A stretch of 64,000 nucleotides of DNA from Linnemannia hyalina (taxonomy: Eukaryota; Mortierellomycota; Mortierellomycetes; Mortierellales; Mortierellaceae): the NCBI GenBank assembly GCA_019671135.1, contig JAHRHY010000016.1, positions 1,112,501 to 1,176,500 on the forward strand, in the 5' to 3' direction. This document shows positions 13,101-25,091 of the stretch, piece after piece; position 1 is the first letter of the stretch; each line of letters opens with the position of its first letter. The notes under the pieces were generated by a model. That model saw nothing but the letters and a program-made list of their open reading frames with translations. It had not been told where the DNA came from and made no database searches. Made by a program: the position numbers and the translations under genes.

Positions 13101-15050
13101 TAGTGTGTTGACGACAGAAAAGACCAATAGAAGGCGTACATGCGGAGAGGTGCAGTACCGGCTAATGTGTATATGGACATACGTCTCCCTGTGTGCGAGT
13201 ATGTGTGTCCCAGCATCGACTATAAAAATCCAGGAGGCGGATCCTTTTTTTATTTTTGCTGGCATCTCTTCAATTGAGTAGACGAACAGAGAGAGAAAGG
13301 GGAAGGTGAAAAGGCACTTTTATTATTCATACGCACACATCGACGAGACTAGCAATAAGGAAGGAAGGAAGAGGAAGAGGAGGGGCAAAACAGTGTAGTC
13401 AAATGAAACCTCACAACCTTGCACCTTCACTCATTGGTTTCCCAGCACCTAGTGTCACAGTGTTATACCTCGTCCTCTCCCTCTCCTACTTACCTTTCGC
13501 ACTTATCCTCTATCTCTTTCACTTATTTACTTGCATTATCTCACACGCATATCATTCACACACGCTGAAAATAACATATACAACACTGTCCTCAAATGCA
13601 TGTCCTCGAAAAATTTTGGTCCTTTGTTGCCCGACTGGCGAAAGTGAGAAAGGGATCAAGGAGAAGGACGACGCCAGTGAGCCCACTTCTTGCTTATGAT
13701 TGTAACGTGTCTTTCAAGGCGGGGTAATAATACAACCAACATCAACAGCAACAACAACAACAATAATAACACCAACCAACCAAAAAAAAGGGGTATGTCG
13801 TATACAAAAGTTATAAAAAAGTTAATGAGAGTATTCATCCGAGAAACAATGCTCTTGTATGAAGTCCATGAGCTGCATATGCCTGCATGCCCTGAGCGCA
13901 CCCAAACGGCTTCATTTTTTACGACTCCCAAAAAATAAACGCTCTCTTTTTCACGACGTCTTTGTTTGACTGTTTACCCATTTGCAGTTCCATGATCCAT
14001 TTTGCAATACGCATGGCTATGCTTTGGTGCCCTTTTTTTCTCTCCATCATCTCATCAACTCCTCTCTTACCCCAAAATCGCCATGCCGTCCTTCTCCTCT
14101 TTTCTCCTCTTTTCTCCTCTGCGCTCCATTCTTCGTAATTTCGTGCTTATTGCCCCCTGCATCGTCTCATTCTCTCTCTGCCGCTGATATTGCTACTGCT
14201 TGACAGTTTGTATGTCACTATGTCACTGCGCCATTTATCTATTCGCGTCGAGCACAGGAAATTGAAACCTGGACGCGATACTGATCAAACGTCGGAGTGG
14301 AAAGAGGCTTCGCCCTTCTCATGTTTGGTCGATCGATTTGACACAGCAATAAATAGAAAACGAGGGAGGTACTTCGCACTCAAGGGCGGGATACAACGTT
14401 TGCTCGGTATGGTTAATAAATGGGAAATGAACTATGGATGCAACATCGAACCAGTAGCCCACTTACTTAATAATACTTCAATGGCGTAGAGCAAACATGA
14501 TAAACAAAAGAAAAGGAATCGTTTATTTTGATGAGCACACTATCATGAGAGTGAAATGCAACAATTGAGTAGAAAAATGAACATGATGGAGAACATCTCA
14601 TCCACTACTGTGGATCTGTGAGACAAGAAGTTAGAGACGAGTGGATTATACTTGCTTCGATAGCTATACATCCTCTTCCTTGTTTTTCCATGGACCAATG
14701 ATCAACCCCTTCAGTACATTCACCGATGGACCTACCGCGTTTTCTATGCTCCTTCTATTCGAGGGTAGGGTGGCATAGGCGGAGTGCCTTAAAAATGAGG
14801 GGGGGGGAGGACATCCTGAAGGGGATCTGCATATTACTGTTATTGTCCACTTGGACAATTGCTCTCTTTTCTTAGTCTTCCTCTGTTTACCCTTTGCTTA
14901 TCCTGCGTATGATTTTGTATCGAACCTAGTTTTTGTGTGTGTTCGTTGTTGTTTTTTTGCACCCTCGATTTTTTTGTTGTTGTAGAGTTTTCTCTCACAG
15001 GCAAACCTTGGATACAATTAGCACAGTCAACATTCCTTGTATATTGACAG

Positions 15051-15120
15051 ACTGAATGAATAACGGACTAAAAGAATGATAAACTGAATGAATGACAGAC
15101 TGAATGAATGACAGACTGAA
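15051..15120. repeat. 16-bp tandem repeat
   Basis: Four units plus a partial of consensus actgaatgaatgacag. Units 3 and 4 (15083-15114) are identical; units 1 and 2 have diverged. Minisatellite-like, in the empty interval. Confidence 0.85.
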
Positions 15121-16005
15121 CAGTCAGGGTGGCGTTCTTTAATCGCCAAGCTCTCCCCTTTTGAACTTTCTCTCTCTCCCCCTTCACCCTGAATTCTTGT
15201 TTACGCTTGCTTTCCTTGATACTTGTTGACCATTCAAAAGAAGGATCTTTGATTTATTCAACTACCCCTCCCTTTTTTTACCTTTTCCCTTCTGCACAGT
15301 GCTCTTTGTTGTGCGTGTGTGTGCGTCTGTTCCGTAAGCAAGAAAAATTAACACTAAACAATCAAACACCCCCGTTTTTCGGCTCTCGGTATATATTATT
15401 TTGCCATTGACCGATACAACAACTGATTCCTTCTCTTACCCCCTTTGAACAGACGGGCAGCCAGACTGGCTTCTTGTGATGCCTTTTTTTGGGTGTGTGT
15501 TTTGTAGAACGAAGGAACGATGGAAGAAGGGGAGGAGAAGGGAGAAAGTGAAGAAAATGTATACATGAGTGTTTGGGTTTTTTGGCCGTGCTTGTTCAGA
15601 GCACAACAAGTGCTCTTTTGTGTTCGTGTTTGTGTGCTGTAACTCGCTTACAAAACACTGTCGATAAACATGGAGAGCAAAAAACATTAACGAGAATGAT
15701 GAACTGGATGAGAGTGAGAGAGGACGAGAGTATTAACAGTCGAATTTGCATGTTTTCGCGATTTTTTTTTTGGTGTCGTCGTTCCGCTTCGACAAATGTA
15801 AACCATTGAGATCGCAATGGTCTGTTGGACTGTCAGGGATGAATCCTTGCGCAGCAAACCTCTTCATATGTAGTCCTTTTTGAGTATTTTTTGTTCAGTC
15901 TGCCTTGTTCACTACAACACGTCGTAATCCTCCGTATGTGCAGAAGAACAAGGCACAAACAACAAGCGCTCAAAAACAAGCGAAAAGACAAAATATGCTG
16001 TCTCA

Positions 16006-16229
16006 ATCTACAGCAATGCCAGCAACACGACGTGGTTGCCAAACCAAAGATGAGGCAACAAAAAAAAAGCACAAGACCGAAAAAGCCCAAAAGCTGGGTA
16101 GCTATGCGAATATCTCGATCTACAGCGAAGCTAACAACACGACGTGGTTGCCAACTCAAAGACGAGACAACAAAAAAAAAGTACGACACCGAAAAAGCCC
16201 AACAGCCGACTAGCTATGCGAATGCAGCT
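16006..16229. repeat. 112-bp tandem duplication
   Basis: The block starting atctacagcaatgcc at 16006 is repeated at 16118 (atctacagcgaagct). Shared landmarks are aacacgacgtggttgcca, a run of 9 A, ccgaaaaagccca and agctatgcgaat. Copies differ by scattered substitutions, so the duplication is not recent. A weaker relative of the unit may precede it (15945-16005). Confidence 0.85.
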
Positions 16230-16683
16230 TCACACTGCCATCGCCTCACCTCCTTTCGGCAAAAGAACCATCCCTTCCATGGTCAGTCCTGACTATTCAC
16301 GTCGTCCCTCCTACGCACACATCCATCGACATAGAAACCCTTCATCTATTCCGCTTTGTGTAATGCAATGATTTGATAATGTACTTTACTAAAGGTGAAA
16401 AATGGTAAAAAAAATATAGGAACCAACTAGCCCCCTCCCTGCCTTCCTGCTCCTTTTTCTATTTGCTGCTTGTTTGTTTTTTGTTCTTTTTCTAGTTTTT
16501 TTTCCTTCCTAGCCTCCTCCTTCCTCAAGTCCTGCTTTCATCGCAGCGCAGCGCAGAGACTCGTTTATTAGAAGAAGACGAAGAACCTCCTGGATATCCT
16601 TTGTCGGCAAACTTCCACTTCCGCCACCTCCACCTCTCTCCCGATGCCGCTGTCGCCCATTAAACCTACAATCATCCTTCTTC

Positions 16684-18133
16684 TTACTCCTTCATGACGT
16701 AAGGATCAGAGCCACCCGTCTTGGCAACCAACTCTCTTGGCATGGCCTTGACAGCCTCAGGCTGGATAGTAGGGAAGGGCAGGGGTAAGACATCAGCGGG
16801 GGCAATCTTGTCGCCACGCTTCTTGATCGCATCCCGGACCTTGACAAACTGGTCATCGACACCGGGGACGGCGCCCTTGACATAGATCAGGTTGAGGTCG
16901 TTGTCGATCTTCATGACCTTCAGACTCTGTACCGTCGCCTGCTCGCCTCCCATGCGACCCGCCATCTTCTTGCCCTTGAAGACCTTACCGGGATCCTTAC
17001 GCTGACCGGTCGAACCGAGCGAACGGTGCGTGAGAGATGTACCGTGTGTTGCTGGCTGACCTCCGAATCCGTGTCTCTTCATCGCTCCCTGGAATCCCTT
17101 TCCCATGCTATATATTTTGTTGTTGTCAAAGGAACGAACGTCGTTAGGTCTCACATTGATGGCATTCAGATCAATAGAGTATTGCAAGAAGGATGTAGAC
17201 TTACGTAGGAGCGGAGCAGTCGACGAACTGGCCGGGGACAAAATGAGAGGCGACCAACTCGGTGCCGACGGGCAAGACGGCATCGGGGGTGACCTCGAAC
17301 TCGACGATCCTACGCTTGGGCTCAACACCGGCCTTGGCGAAATGACCCAACATAGGTACGGTAACATTCTTGGGTGTGCGATCCGTGCTTCCGATCTGGA
17401 GGGCTGTGTATCCATGAGTTTCCTCGTTCATGACCTGGATAACCTGGCATTGCTCAAGCTATTTGGAGTTCATTTGACGCGAGAAGGTGAAGGAGGACAG
17501 AAGTTCTAGGTGTTAGTTTTGTTGTTTTTTGGTGATGATGATGGGGTTCCTGAGGATAACTGACTTGTTGGTCAATCTTTTCCAATGATTCCTCATAACT
17601 TTCTGTTTTTCGAACAGCTCCAGATCACTCTGTTCTTGTCGCGTGTTATGTTTGTATCCCGGATTGATCCTCTGCATTAATTAAGTAGTTGCTTCCTGAA
17701 GTGCCATCGGTGTTAACCTATCTCGAAACTGTCTCTATCCTGCTTTAATGCCTCCAGTGCGCAGGAATGCTTCAAACAGCCCCCTGTCGCTCAAACGGTA
17801 CCTGGAGAACAGTGACGGGTATCCTGACACCCCACTCGTCCCACATGGCGGTCATGCCCTTCTTCCTTGCGATCACTCCTGTTCTTAATGACTTGTCTAA
17901 AGCACATAAAACACAAAAGGTTAAAGGTGTTAGTTTTTGGTAGGCTGATGCGTCCATGACCTCGTCCTCCTTCAAGTCCCCATGGCTCGGGTTGTTTGCT
18001 GTTGCGGTAGTTGCTGAAAAGTGTCCTTACGAGTCCATGTGGCGGGCTGTGTGGCGGCGGTGACGAATGAGCGGCATTCGGCGGGAAGACCGGTACGGAG
18101 ACCGGCTCTGACCGAGGACAAGAGCGAAGCCAT
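16684..18133 (-). CDS. MRPL9: Mitochondrial large-subunit ribosomal protein uL3m
   Basis: Four exons (18133-18031, 17896-17802, 17443-17205, 17107-16684) give 286 aa. The basic, hydroxylated N-terminus ([15 protein letters not shown]...) is a plausible mitochondrial presequence. The body is typical L3: [19 protein letters not shown], then the central [14 protein letters not shown] loop that reaches toward the peptidyl-transferase centre, then [20 protein letters not shown] and KMAGRMGG. The length fits yeast Mrpl9 (about 270 aa). The gene is divergent from the ketoacyl synthase gene, with 560 bp between start codons. Donors are gtaagg, gtaccg and gtaagt; the exon 2 donor (gtaccg) is weak but frame-consistent. 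Confidence 0.93.
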
Positions 18134-18693
18134 TGTTGTATATGTAATGAAAGGAAAGAGTAGAGAGGTGATGTGAAAAAGAAAGTCGTCTTAAACCCTA
18201 GCTTCGGACCTGACCTCCTTCGAGCAAGGGAGACCACACACGGACTGGAAGGGTAATCAGGGGACTGGATTTTGTAAACATCTAAGCCACATTCGACTAT
18301 CGTGGAGGTGGTCCTATGTGCCCTAAAGGTGCCATTGAAAAGCTATAGGCTGCGGGTATGAAGGTCGATATATGTCATTTTTGAATCCTCACCTCTTGTC
18401 ACCCCTTCAACACGAACAGCAAGGGGGGGGGGGGGGGGGATATTGATAGAGACAACATTGAGAAGGAAGGGCTGCCATATTGGCATATCGCCCTTGGGCA
18501 GTCTTCCTTGCGTTTTCTCACCCGCCGAAGCTTTCAACGCTCTTGAATTACTGAAATCAATGTGACTGCTATTTGAGGAACGGCCGCTGCCTCGCTTCGC
18601 GGTGCGCGGGAAAGTAAGGCCACTTTGTCCCGCTCCACACCCTTTCTCTTTTTCCCATCCACCCTCTCCACCCCCCAACAAAGCAACAACCCA
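18134..18693. promoter_or_regulatory. Divergent promoter of the uL3m and ketoacyl synthase genes
   Basis: 560 bp separate two head-to-head start codons. The notable element is an uninterrupted run of 17 G at 18423-18439, preceded by aa and followed by atattga. Such tracts exclude nucleosomes or form quadruplexes in other systems. I see no clear TATA box. Shared regulation of the two mitochondrial genes is inference from layout only. Confidence 0.6.
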
Positions 18694-20545
18694 ATGGCAC
18701 TCAACGCACGCCGCGTAGTCGTCACCGGCCTAGGACTCATCACACCCCTGGGCATCGGCGTCCAACAAAGTTGGTCAAAACTCATTGCTGGCGAATGTGG
18801 CGTCGTCTCTCTCAAAGACCTGCCCTCCCCAAACCCTGGCTTGCCCGGCTTTGATACTTTGCCTTCTCAAGTCGGTGCTGTTGTCAAACGCACGGGTGGC
18901 AAGGATCTTGGGGGTTTCGATTCTACAGAATGGCTTGACCGTGGGGTAAGTTTTCTTGGAGAAGGGAGGGGGAGGAGGAGAAGAAATGTTCTCACGCTGG
19001 CTGCGCTCGTTTTATAAGATGGAATTGTCACTTCTTTCGTATGTGGATTACTGACCACCTTTTTTTTTCTTTTGCTATTGGTTTGCATGTTTAGGACGAG
19101 AAGAGAATGGCAATGTTTACACAGTACGCGATTGCAGCGGCAAGGATGGCGATCAAGGACGCCAACTGGGAGGCGACCACCGAGGAGGAAAAGGAGCGGA
19201 CAGGAGTCTGCCTCGGATCGGGCATTGGAAGCCTGGAAGATATGGCCACCACCACCCTCTCCTTTGCCGAAAGTGTAAGTACCCAACTCTCTTTTTTTTT
19301 CCAAAGAAGTTTGCCTTAGAGATCAAGATGAACGGTACCACAGCACCTAACCTTCATTGGCACAACTGACCCTATCTCGTTTACTTTACTTAAATGTGAT
19401 TAGGGATATCGCAAGATGAGCCCGATGTTTGTGCCCAAGATCTTGATCAACATGGCGGCAGGACACTTGACGATGAAGTACGGTTTCAAGGGCCCCAACC
19501 ACGCAGTCTCGACCGCCTGTACCACAGGAGCACACTCGCTCGGAGACGCCATGCGATTTATTCAGTACGGCGATGCCGATGTCATGGTCGCTGGAGGATC
19601 TGAAGCATGTATCCACCCTCTTGCCGTTGCCGGCTTCGCAAAGTAAGTATTACGAACATGTGGATAGATCCTTTGGATGGAATGGATTATTTATCGTGAC
19701 AATTACTGTGAGCATGTACTAATATGATTGCTTTTTGGCTTGTGTGTGTGTCGCGTGATGGGATTACTAGGGCAAAGTCGTTGGCGACAAAGTATAACGA
19801 CAACCCATCAGAGGCTTCAAGACCGTTTGACAAGAATCGGGATGGTTTTGTAATTGGAGAAGGAGCTGGAGTTGTCGTGTTGGAAGAATATGAGCATGCC
19901 AAGAAGCGTGGTGCCCACATCTATGCCGAACTCCGTGGCTATGGGCTCTCAGGTAATCAATCAACAAGAAACCTGATTGGGAAAGTAGACCACCTGCAAC
20001 GATTTAACTGCAAAAAAATGAACTATCATGTCAAAAACTTGACGATTGCTCTTGCTGTTTTCGTGCCATCGTTCCTTCAAATAGGTGACGCACACCATAT
20101 GACAGCACCCCCGGAGAACGGCGCGGGTGCAGCCATGGCCATGCGCCGGGCCCTGAAAGCCGCCCGTCTCACCCCCGCTGACATCGGCTACATCAACGCC
20201 CACGCAACATCGACTCAACTGGGTGACATTGCCGAGAACCGCGCCATCAAATCCGTCTTTGAAGGTCACCACGACACAATCGCCGTATCCTCCACAAAGG
20301 GCGCCGTCGGTCACCTCCTTGGTGCTGCCGGGGCCGTGGAAGCAATTTTCGCGATTCTGGCGGTGAAGAATAGTATCCTCCCACCGACGTTGAATTTGCA
20401 TGAGCATGATGACAGTGGCGAGTTTACGTTGAATTATGTGCCATTGAAGGCTCAGGAGAAGGCTTTGAAGGCTGTGATGACAAATTCTTTTGGGTTTGGG
20501 GGTACCAATGCCACGCTTTGCTTTGCGAAGGTTGATACTAAATAA
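18694..20545 (+). CDS. CEM1: Mitochondrial type II 3-oxoacyl-ACP synthase (KAS)
   Basis: Five exons (18694-18945, 19095-19274, 19404-19642, 19771-19952, 20085-20545) give 437 aa, close to yeast Cem1. It catalyses the condensing step of mitochondrial fatty-acid synthesis, which makes octanoyl-ACP for lipoate. The thiolase-fold N-terminus [15 protein letters not shown] is present. Active-site residues are Cys183 in [15 protein letters not shown], His324 in [11 protein letters not shown], and Lys356 and His361 in [23 protein letters not shown] is near the C-terminus. The start ATG at 18694 sits almost directly at the conserved fold, so there is little presequence. An upstream in-frame stretch without ATG (from 18625) exists, so mitochondrial location is inferred from the family. 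It converges on the complex I gene. Confidence 0.93.
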
Positions 20546-20856
20546 ACAACATTCATTTATATGTACCATATATGCATCAAGAAACGGCGAAACGGGTGAT
20601 AATAATAATATTGGATGGGGTTTATTCTAAGGAACAATCGTGCAAAAAAAAAGAGAGGGAGTAACAAAAAAGAATGTGGCGTGGTTGTCGATATAGGTTT
20701 GTCTTTGTCCACATCCCCGATCATTAATGTTTGGGGAATGAAGAAGAAAGAAAAAAAAGAAGAGGAGGGGAGAAAAAAGGATGGTCGAAAGAGTGCAAGG
20801 TACACTCTCATAAATCGCGTAAAAAAACTGTCAAAAGTAAAAGGAAGGAAGATGGT
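20546..20856. other. Convergent 3' spacer
   Basis: 311 bp between the ketoacyl synthase stop and the NDUFS2 stop. A-rich (for example 20641-20660 and 20735-20780), with an aataata stretch near 20600. It must hold both 3' UTRs; nothing else is visible. Confidence 0.7.
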
Positions 20857-22808
20857 TTAACGATCGACCTCACCGAACACAATATCCATAGTACCGATCA
20901 TAGTAACAACATCGGGAATAAAGTGACCCTTGGCCATGAAATCCAATCCAGCCAAATGGGCGAAACCGGGGGCACGGATCTTGCAGCGGTAAGGACGGTT
21001 GCTTCCGTCAGAAACCAAATGCACACCTAATATTGAGGTAATTCAATTCGTAAGTAAAGAAAGGCGTTAGAAAAACATATTTGTACCATCTAGCAATGTT
21101 ACTATTGAACAGCAAACAAAAAATGGGAAATAGAACAAAAAGACGTACCGAACTCTCCCTTGGGGGCCTCGACGACGGTGTAAGTCTCACCAGCGGGGAC
21201 GGCGTAACCCTCTGAGTACAACTTGAAGTGATGGATCAAGGCTTCCATGTTCTCCTTCATGTGTGCGCGGCGAGGGGGGGAGATCTTGAGATCGTCGACA
21301 CGGACGGGACCAGCAGGCATGTCGTTGATGCACTGGTGAATGATGCGGAGCGATTGACGCATCTCCTCCATACGGCAGAGGTAACGGTCATAGCAGTCTC
21401 CCTTGGTGCCGACGGGGACATCAAAGTCAACAAGGTGATAGGCATCGTAGGGCTGGACCTTGCGCAAGTCCCAGTTGACACCGGATCCACGCAACATGAC
21501 TCCCGAGAATCCCCAGTCAAGAGCCTCCTTGGCAGTGACGCGTCCGACATCAACGGTACGACCCTTCCAGATGCGGTTTCCAGTGATCAACTCCTCGGCC
21601 TCGTCCATGCGCTGTCCAAACTGATCGGCCCAGACGTGGATATCCTCGAGCAAGCCCTTGGGGATGTCGAGCGAGACACCTCCGGGACGGACGTAGGCGG
21701 CGTGCATACGGGCACCCGAGACACGCTCGTAGAACTCGATCAACTTTTCACGCTCCTCGAACATCCACAAGAAGGGGGTCAAGGCTCCGACATCCATAAT
21801 GTGGGACATGACGGACATGCAGTGGTTCATGACACGGGTGATCTCGGCAAACAGGGTACGGATATACTTGGCGCGCAGTGGCACATCGATGTTGAGAAGC
21901 TTCTCAACAGCGAGCGAATAGGCCTGCTCGTTGACCATCATCGAGCAGTAATCCAAACGATCGAACTGTTTTTTCCGTTGTTATTGTCGATCCCGGATTA
22001 TAGAGTAAAAGTCGTCCGATGTGCAAATATCCATGGAAAACATATAGAGGATTCAAGATAGAAGGAAAAACAGATATTGGTTAGCAGACAGGTCAAACAA
22101 GAACAATGGTCAATTCGCCTCCATACTTTTGTTTTTTCTTCCTTTTCTTTCCTTCCCTCGCTCCCGCTCATCATCCGTCTTCACCCTTCCCTTCTTTCTG
22201 GCTATCATCCCTCTTTCTCGTTTTCCCCTATTCTTTCTTCCTCCAATATCCTGTTTCGAGTGTCGTGTCGTTCCGGCAGCATCCAAGTCAAAGTATGGTG
22301 TCCTGATAATTGTCTCCGTTCCTGAAAGAAAAATAATAACGAAATTGCCGAGGTCCAAATAACTTACGTAGGGAAGAGCCTGAAGGTAGGTCTTGTACTC
22401 GATCAACTTCTCAGTACCACGGTGCAAAAGACCAACATGAGGATCACATCTCAAAATCTCCTCACCCTCCAACTCGAGAATCAAACGCAAGACTCCGTGG
22501 GCAGCAGGATGCTGGGGTCCAAAGTTGACGGTGAAGTGGCGCGCGTTGACGTCGACACCGTCGTCGCCGATCTCGACATCCTCGGTGATGGTCGATCCGA
22601 GAGGGGTGGTCGATCCGAGCATATCTCGGTTGACATAATGGTGCGAGGCAGCGCCGGGGGCAGCCTCGGTCGACATGAATTTAGCGAATGCTGAAGGGCG
22701 AGCAGTTGTCCGGGCGAGGAGAGGGGAAGTGGTGAAACGGGAGGCGGCGGCAGCGCTGCTGATGATGGGGGTCGCACGACGCGAGAGAAGGCGCGCAACT
22801 GAAGCCAT
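20857..22808 (-). CDS. NDUFS2: NADH:ubiquinone oxidoreductase 49-kDa subunit (complex I)
   Basis: Three exons (22808-22368, 21965-21149, 21026-20857) give 475 aa. The 49-kDa/NuoD subunit forms the quinone-binding pocket of the peripheral arm with the PSST subunit. A presequence of about 45 residues ([14 protein letters not shown]...) precedes the body. Conserved blocks are [45 protein letters not shown] (across the first intron), [23 protein letters not shown] and [15 protein letters not shown]. The C-terminus is [12 protein letters not shown], the normal family ending. Intron 1 is about 402 nt and pyrimidine-biased on +. Catalytic His residues of the first block are intact. Confidence 0.96.
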
Positions 22809-25091
22809 TATGGTCGATATGTGTTTGTTGGGAGTAGGAGGGGAGAGCGGAGAAGTAAAAGGGAGAAAAAGAGAAAAAGGAAAGGGGCGGCCGAGAGAGG
22901 AGGGAGAGTGGGGGTGGAGTGGAGATGGATGATGGGGTGAGAGGTGACGATCGATTGGGAATTAAAATCGGATCAGTTGTGCAGAAGCTGAGAGAAAGGG
23001 GACTTCGGACAACGCAGAAAAGCGATACATACACCGACGGGAGTGCTTTGTAGGGTTGTAGACACAGAGAGCTGTTTTTTCCGAAGGTTCGGAGAATAGG
23101 GAACGCGATTGGAATTACCATCGGTGACGTATATTGAAGTCACGTGCGACATGAGCCGATAAGATCGAATTCGACTGTGAACGTGACATTTTCATTTATG
23201 AACGCGCCCAACAAGCTGCGCGCGACAACAACATCGTGTGCTACCAATGACAGGTTGCAGAAAGACATGACAAACTGGTCCTTCCGGTTTAAGAAGGCTG
23301 TGGCACGCCGCGGCGCTGAGAGAAAAGAAGGAGGAGGTTAGCAATTAAAGGAATAAAGAACTGCCAGAAACCTGAAAGTCAATCATCTTCGATCACAGAC
23401 TAAGCCATGCCACGGGAAGAAGTTTATTCAAAAGAGAAGTATCGGACGCGACAAACAAAGCACACTGGCTTCCGAGGTACGCAAGTGAACATCTACATTT
23501 GGATAATGCGCAGATCTATGCCTACAGGAAAAAAACACGGCTCTTCCTCGATTCCTCCCTCGTTCTCCCACTTTTGTTCTTTTCGTGCTTTCTTGGTTTT
23601 CTCGATGCATACCCCTGAGCAAGGCAGAAAAGGTACATGTACAACAAGGAAAAATCAAAGAAATGTGAAGGAGCTTCGGCTCATGGATATGGAAAACGTA
23701 GGGGTGAAAAACGATAGCAACGAAAATAACAACAATAAACAGCAGTGTACATGTCCATGATGTGAAGTAAGTAGCAAGCAAAGAAAAGTGAGAAGGACCG
23801 GACAATAGGGGGAGAAATCACTTTTTCATCCCCATCCCCCCCCCTAACGCCAACACATCATGGCTGCCCATAACTCAATTGCGGTTGTGGTTCAAGTCAG
23901 TCAGGTCCAGCTCTCCTTTTGGTGGGCTGGGCTTGGACCCTCCCAATCGCAAGCAAGGCCTTTTTTTGCGTGGACACATATTACTTTTCTGTGTGACAAA
24001 CCGGTTTATTGTCACCCCTTTTAGGTCTCTTCTTTCGACTTTTGGGCCTAAAAGGTTAATGCTCTATTTACCTGTTTTAACATGACAAAACGCCTTAAGA
24101 CGTTTAAAGTGTATCCACACCTCAACCCTCGTGTCTCTCATGTCTACCTGTTACAGACGGTTTTGGGTTGTTCTGGGCATGTTTCTCCTGTTTGCTCCCT
24201 CTTCTCCCGTTCCAACTCTTTTTTTCCACGCAATTATTCCACCCACCCCAAAGGAAACCGATCGAACCAACCCCATATACAGCGGAGTACGTACCTGTTC
24301 TCTTTCTCTCATGCTCTCGCGCTCTCTGCATGTGCAAGGGCAAGTAGAAAAAATGTTCTGAGCTTGATCGAGTTAAGGATTTGAGATGAGGCGAGTGGGG
24401 GGATAAAAATCGAGGCACCCAGGTGTCCTGCCCTTGATGCAAAAGGTTCTTTCTTTACTCACAAAGAGAAGCTCCTCGTTATTGCATCCTTGTGGCCAGC
24501 TGCCACTGCAAGGGCCAGGGCGAAACATTAGCCAGTTCATTCATTCATGATTCATGGCGAAACAAACGCAACGCAACGCACGCGCAAGCAAAGATATCCA
24601 ATCGATTACTCTATTGCATTGCGTTGCTTTGCTCCTGTGCTCACTCATACTTCCCCCTCACTTCCCTCTCTTCCCGGCATTCAGATGAATGTGTAGTTTG
24701 TTTGTGTGAAAACCAGTATACCCTGGCTGCTTGCTCTGTCAAGCGAACCATGGAGGATCACAACAACAAAACAAATAAACAAAAGTGCAAACAAGTTTAT
24801 TAGCGAAAGTCCTTTGGCAATCGCCATGCACTTTGAAGAAGCTATAAAAATGAATCCCATCCTTCCGTTTCTTCCCCTGCCTTTTGTCCTTTTCTTCCCT
24901 CTTCCATTCTTCTCCTTCTCTGCACTCTTCTTCTGTCCTCACTTCCCTGCATTCTCATCCTTCGCACAGCTGCCAGTTGTACCCTGACTACTCACGGGAC
25001 CAATCCACATCCTCCTCTCTACCGTCCCTCCTTCCCTCCCCTTCACTCTCCTCCAACTCCCTTCCTCACCTTCTACACACAACCCCCAAGT
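22809..25091. other. Divergent intergenic region, no supported gene
   Basis: 2.3 kb between the NDUFS2 gene (leftward) and the MFS transporter gene (rightward). 22810-22930 is purine-rich on +, and 24850-25080 is a pyrimidine-rich leader directly before the transporter start. A C10 run is near 23837-23846. Open frames inside (for example 23407-23760, 24492-24803) lack any recognisable domain. Confidence 0.6.

Larger units (their letters stand above)
10134..16683. other. 6.5-kb gene-empty interval with purine/pyrimidine strand bias
   Basis: No coding exon could be supported on either strand. 10300-12100 is overwhelmingly purine on + (gaga/ggaag runs) and 12640-12800 is pyrimidine-rich, with a run of 14 C at 12756-12769. 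A 16-bp tandem repeat lies at 15051-15120 and a 112-bp duplication at 16006-16229. The long open frames here are Arg/Glu/Lys-rich on one strand and Ser/Phe/Leu-rich on the other, as expected from simple sequence. It contains the promoter of the C1-THF synthase gene (start 10133) and the 3' end of the uL3m gene. Confidence 0.7.

Noticed and set aside
21228..22061. 277-codon + strand frame opposite the NDUFS2 gene
   Set aside because: Shadow of the coding strand. It runs into intron sequence and matches nothing.
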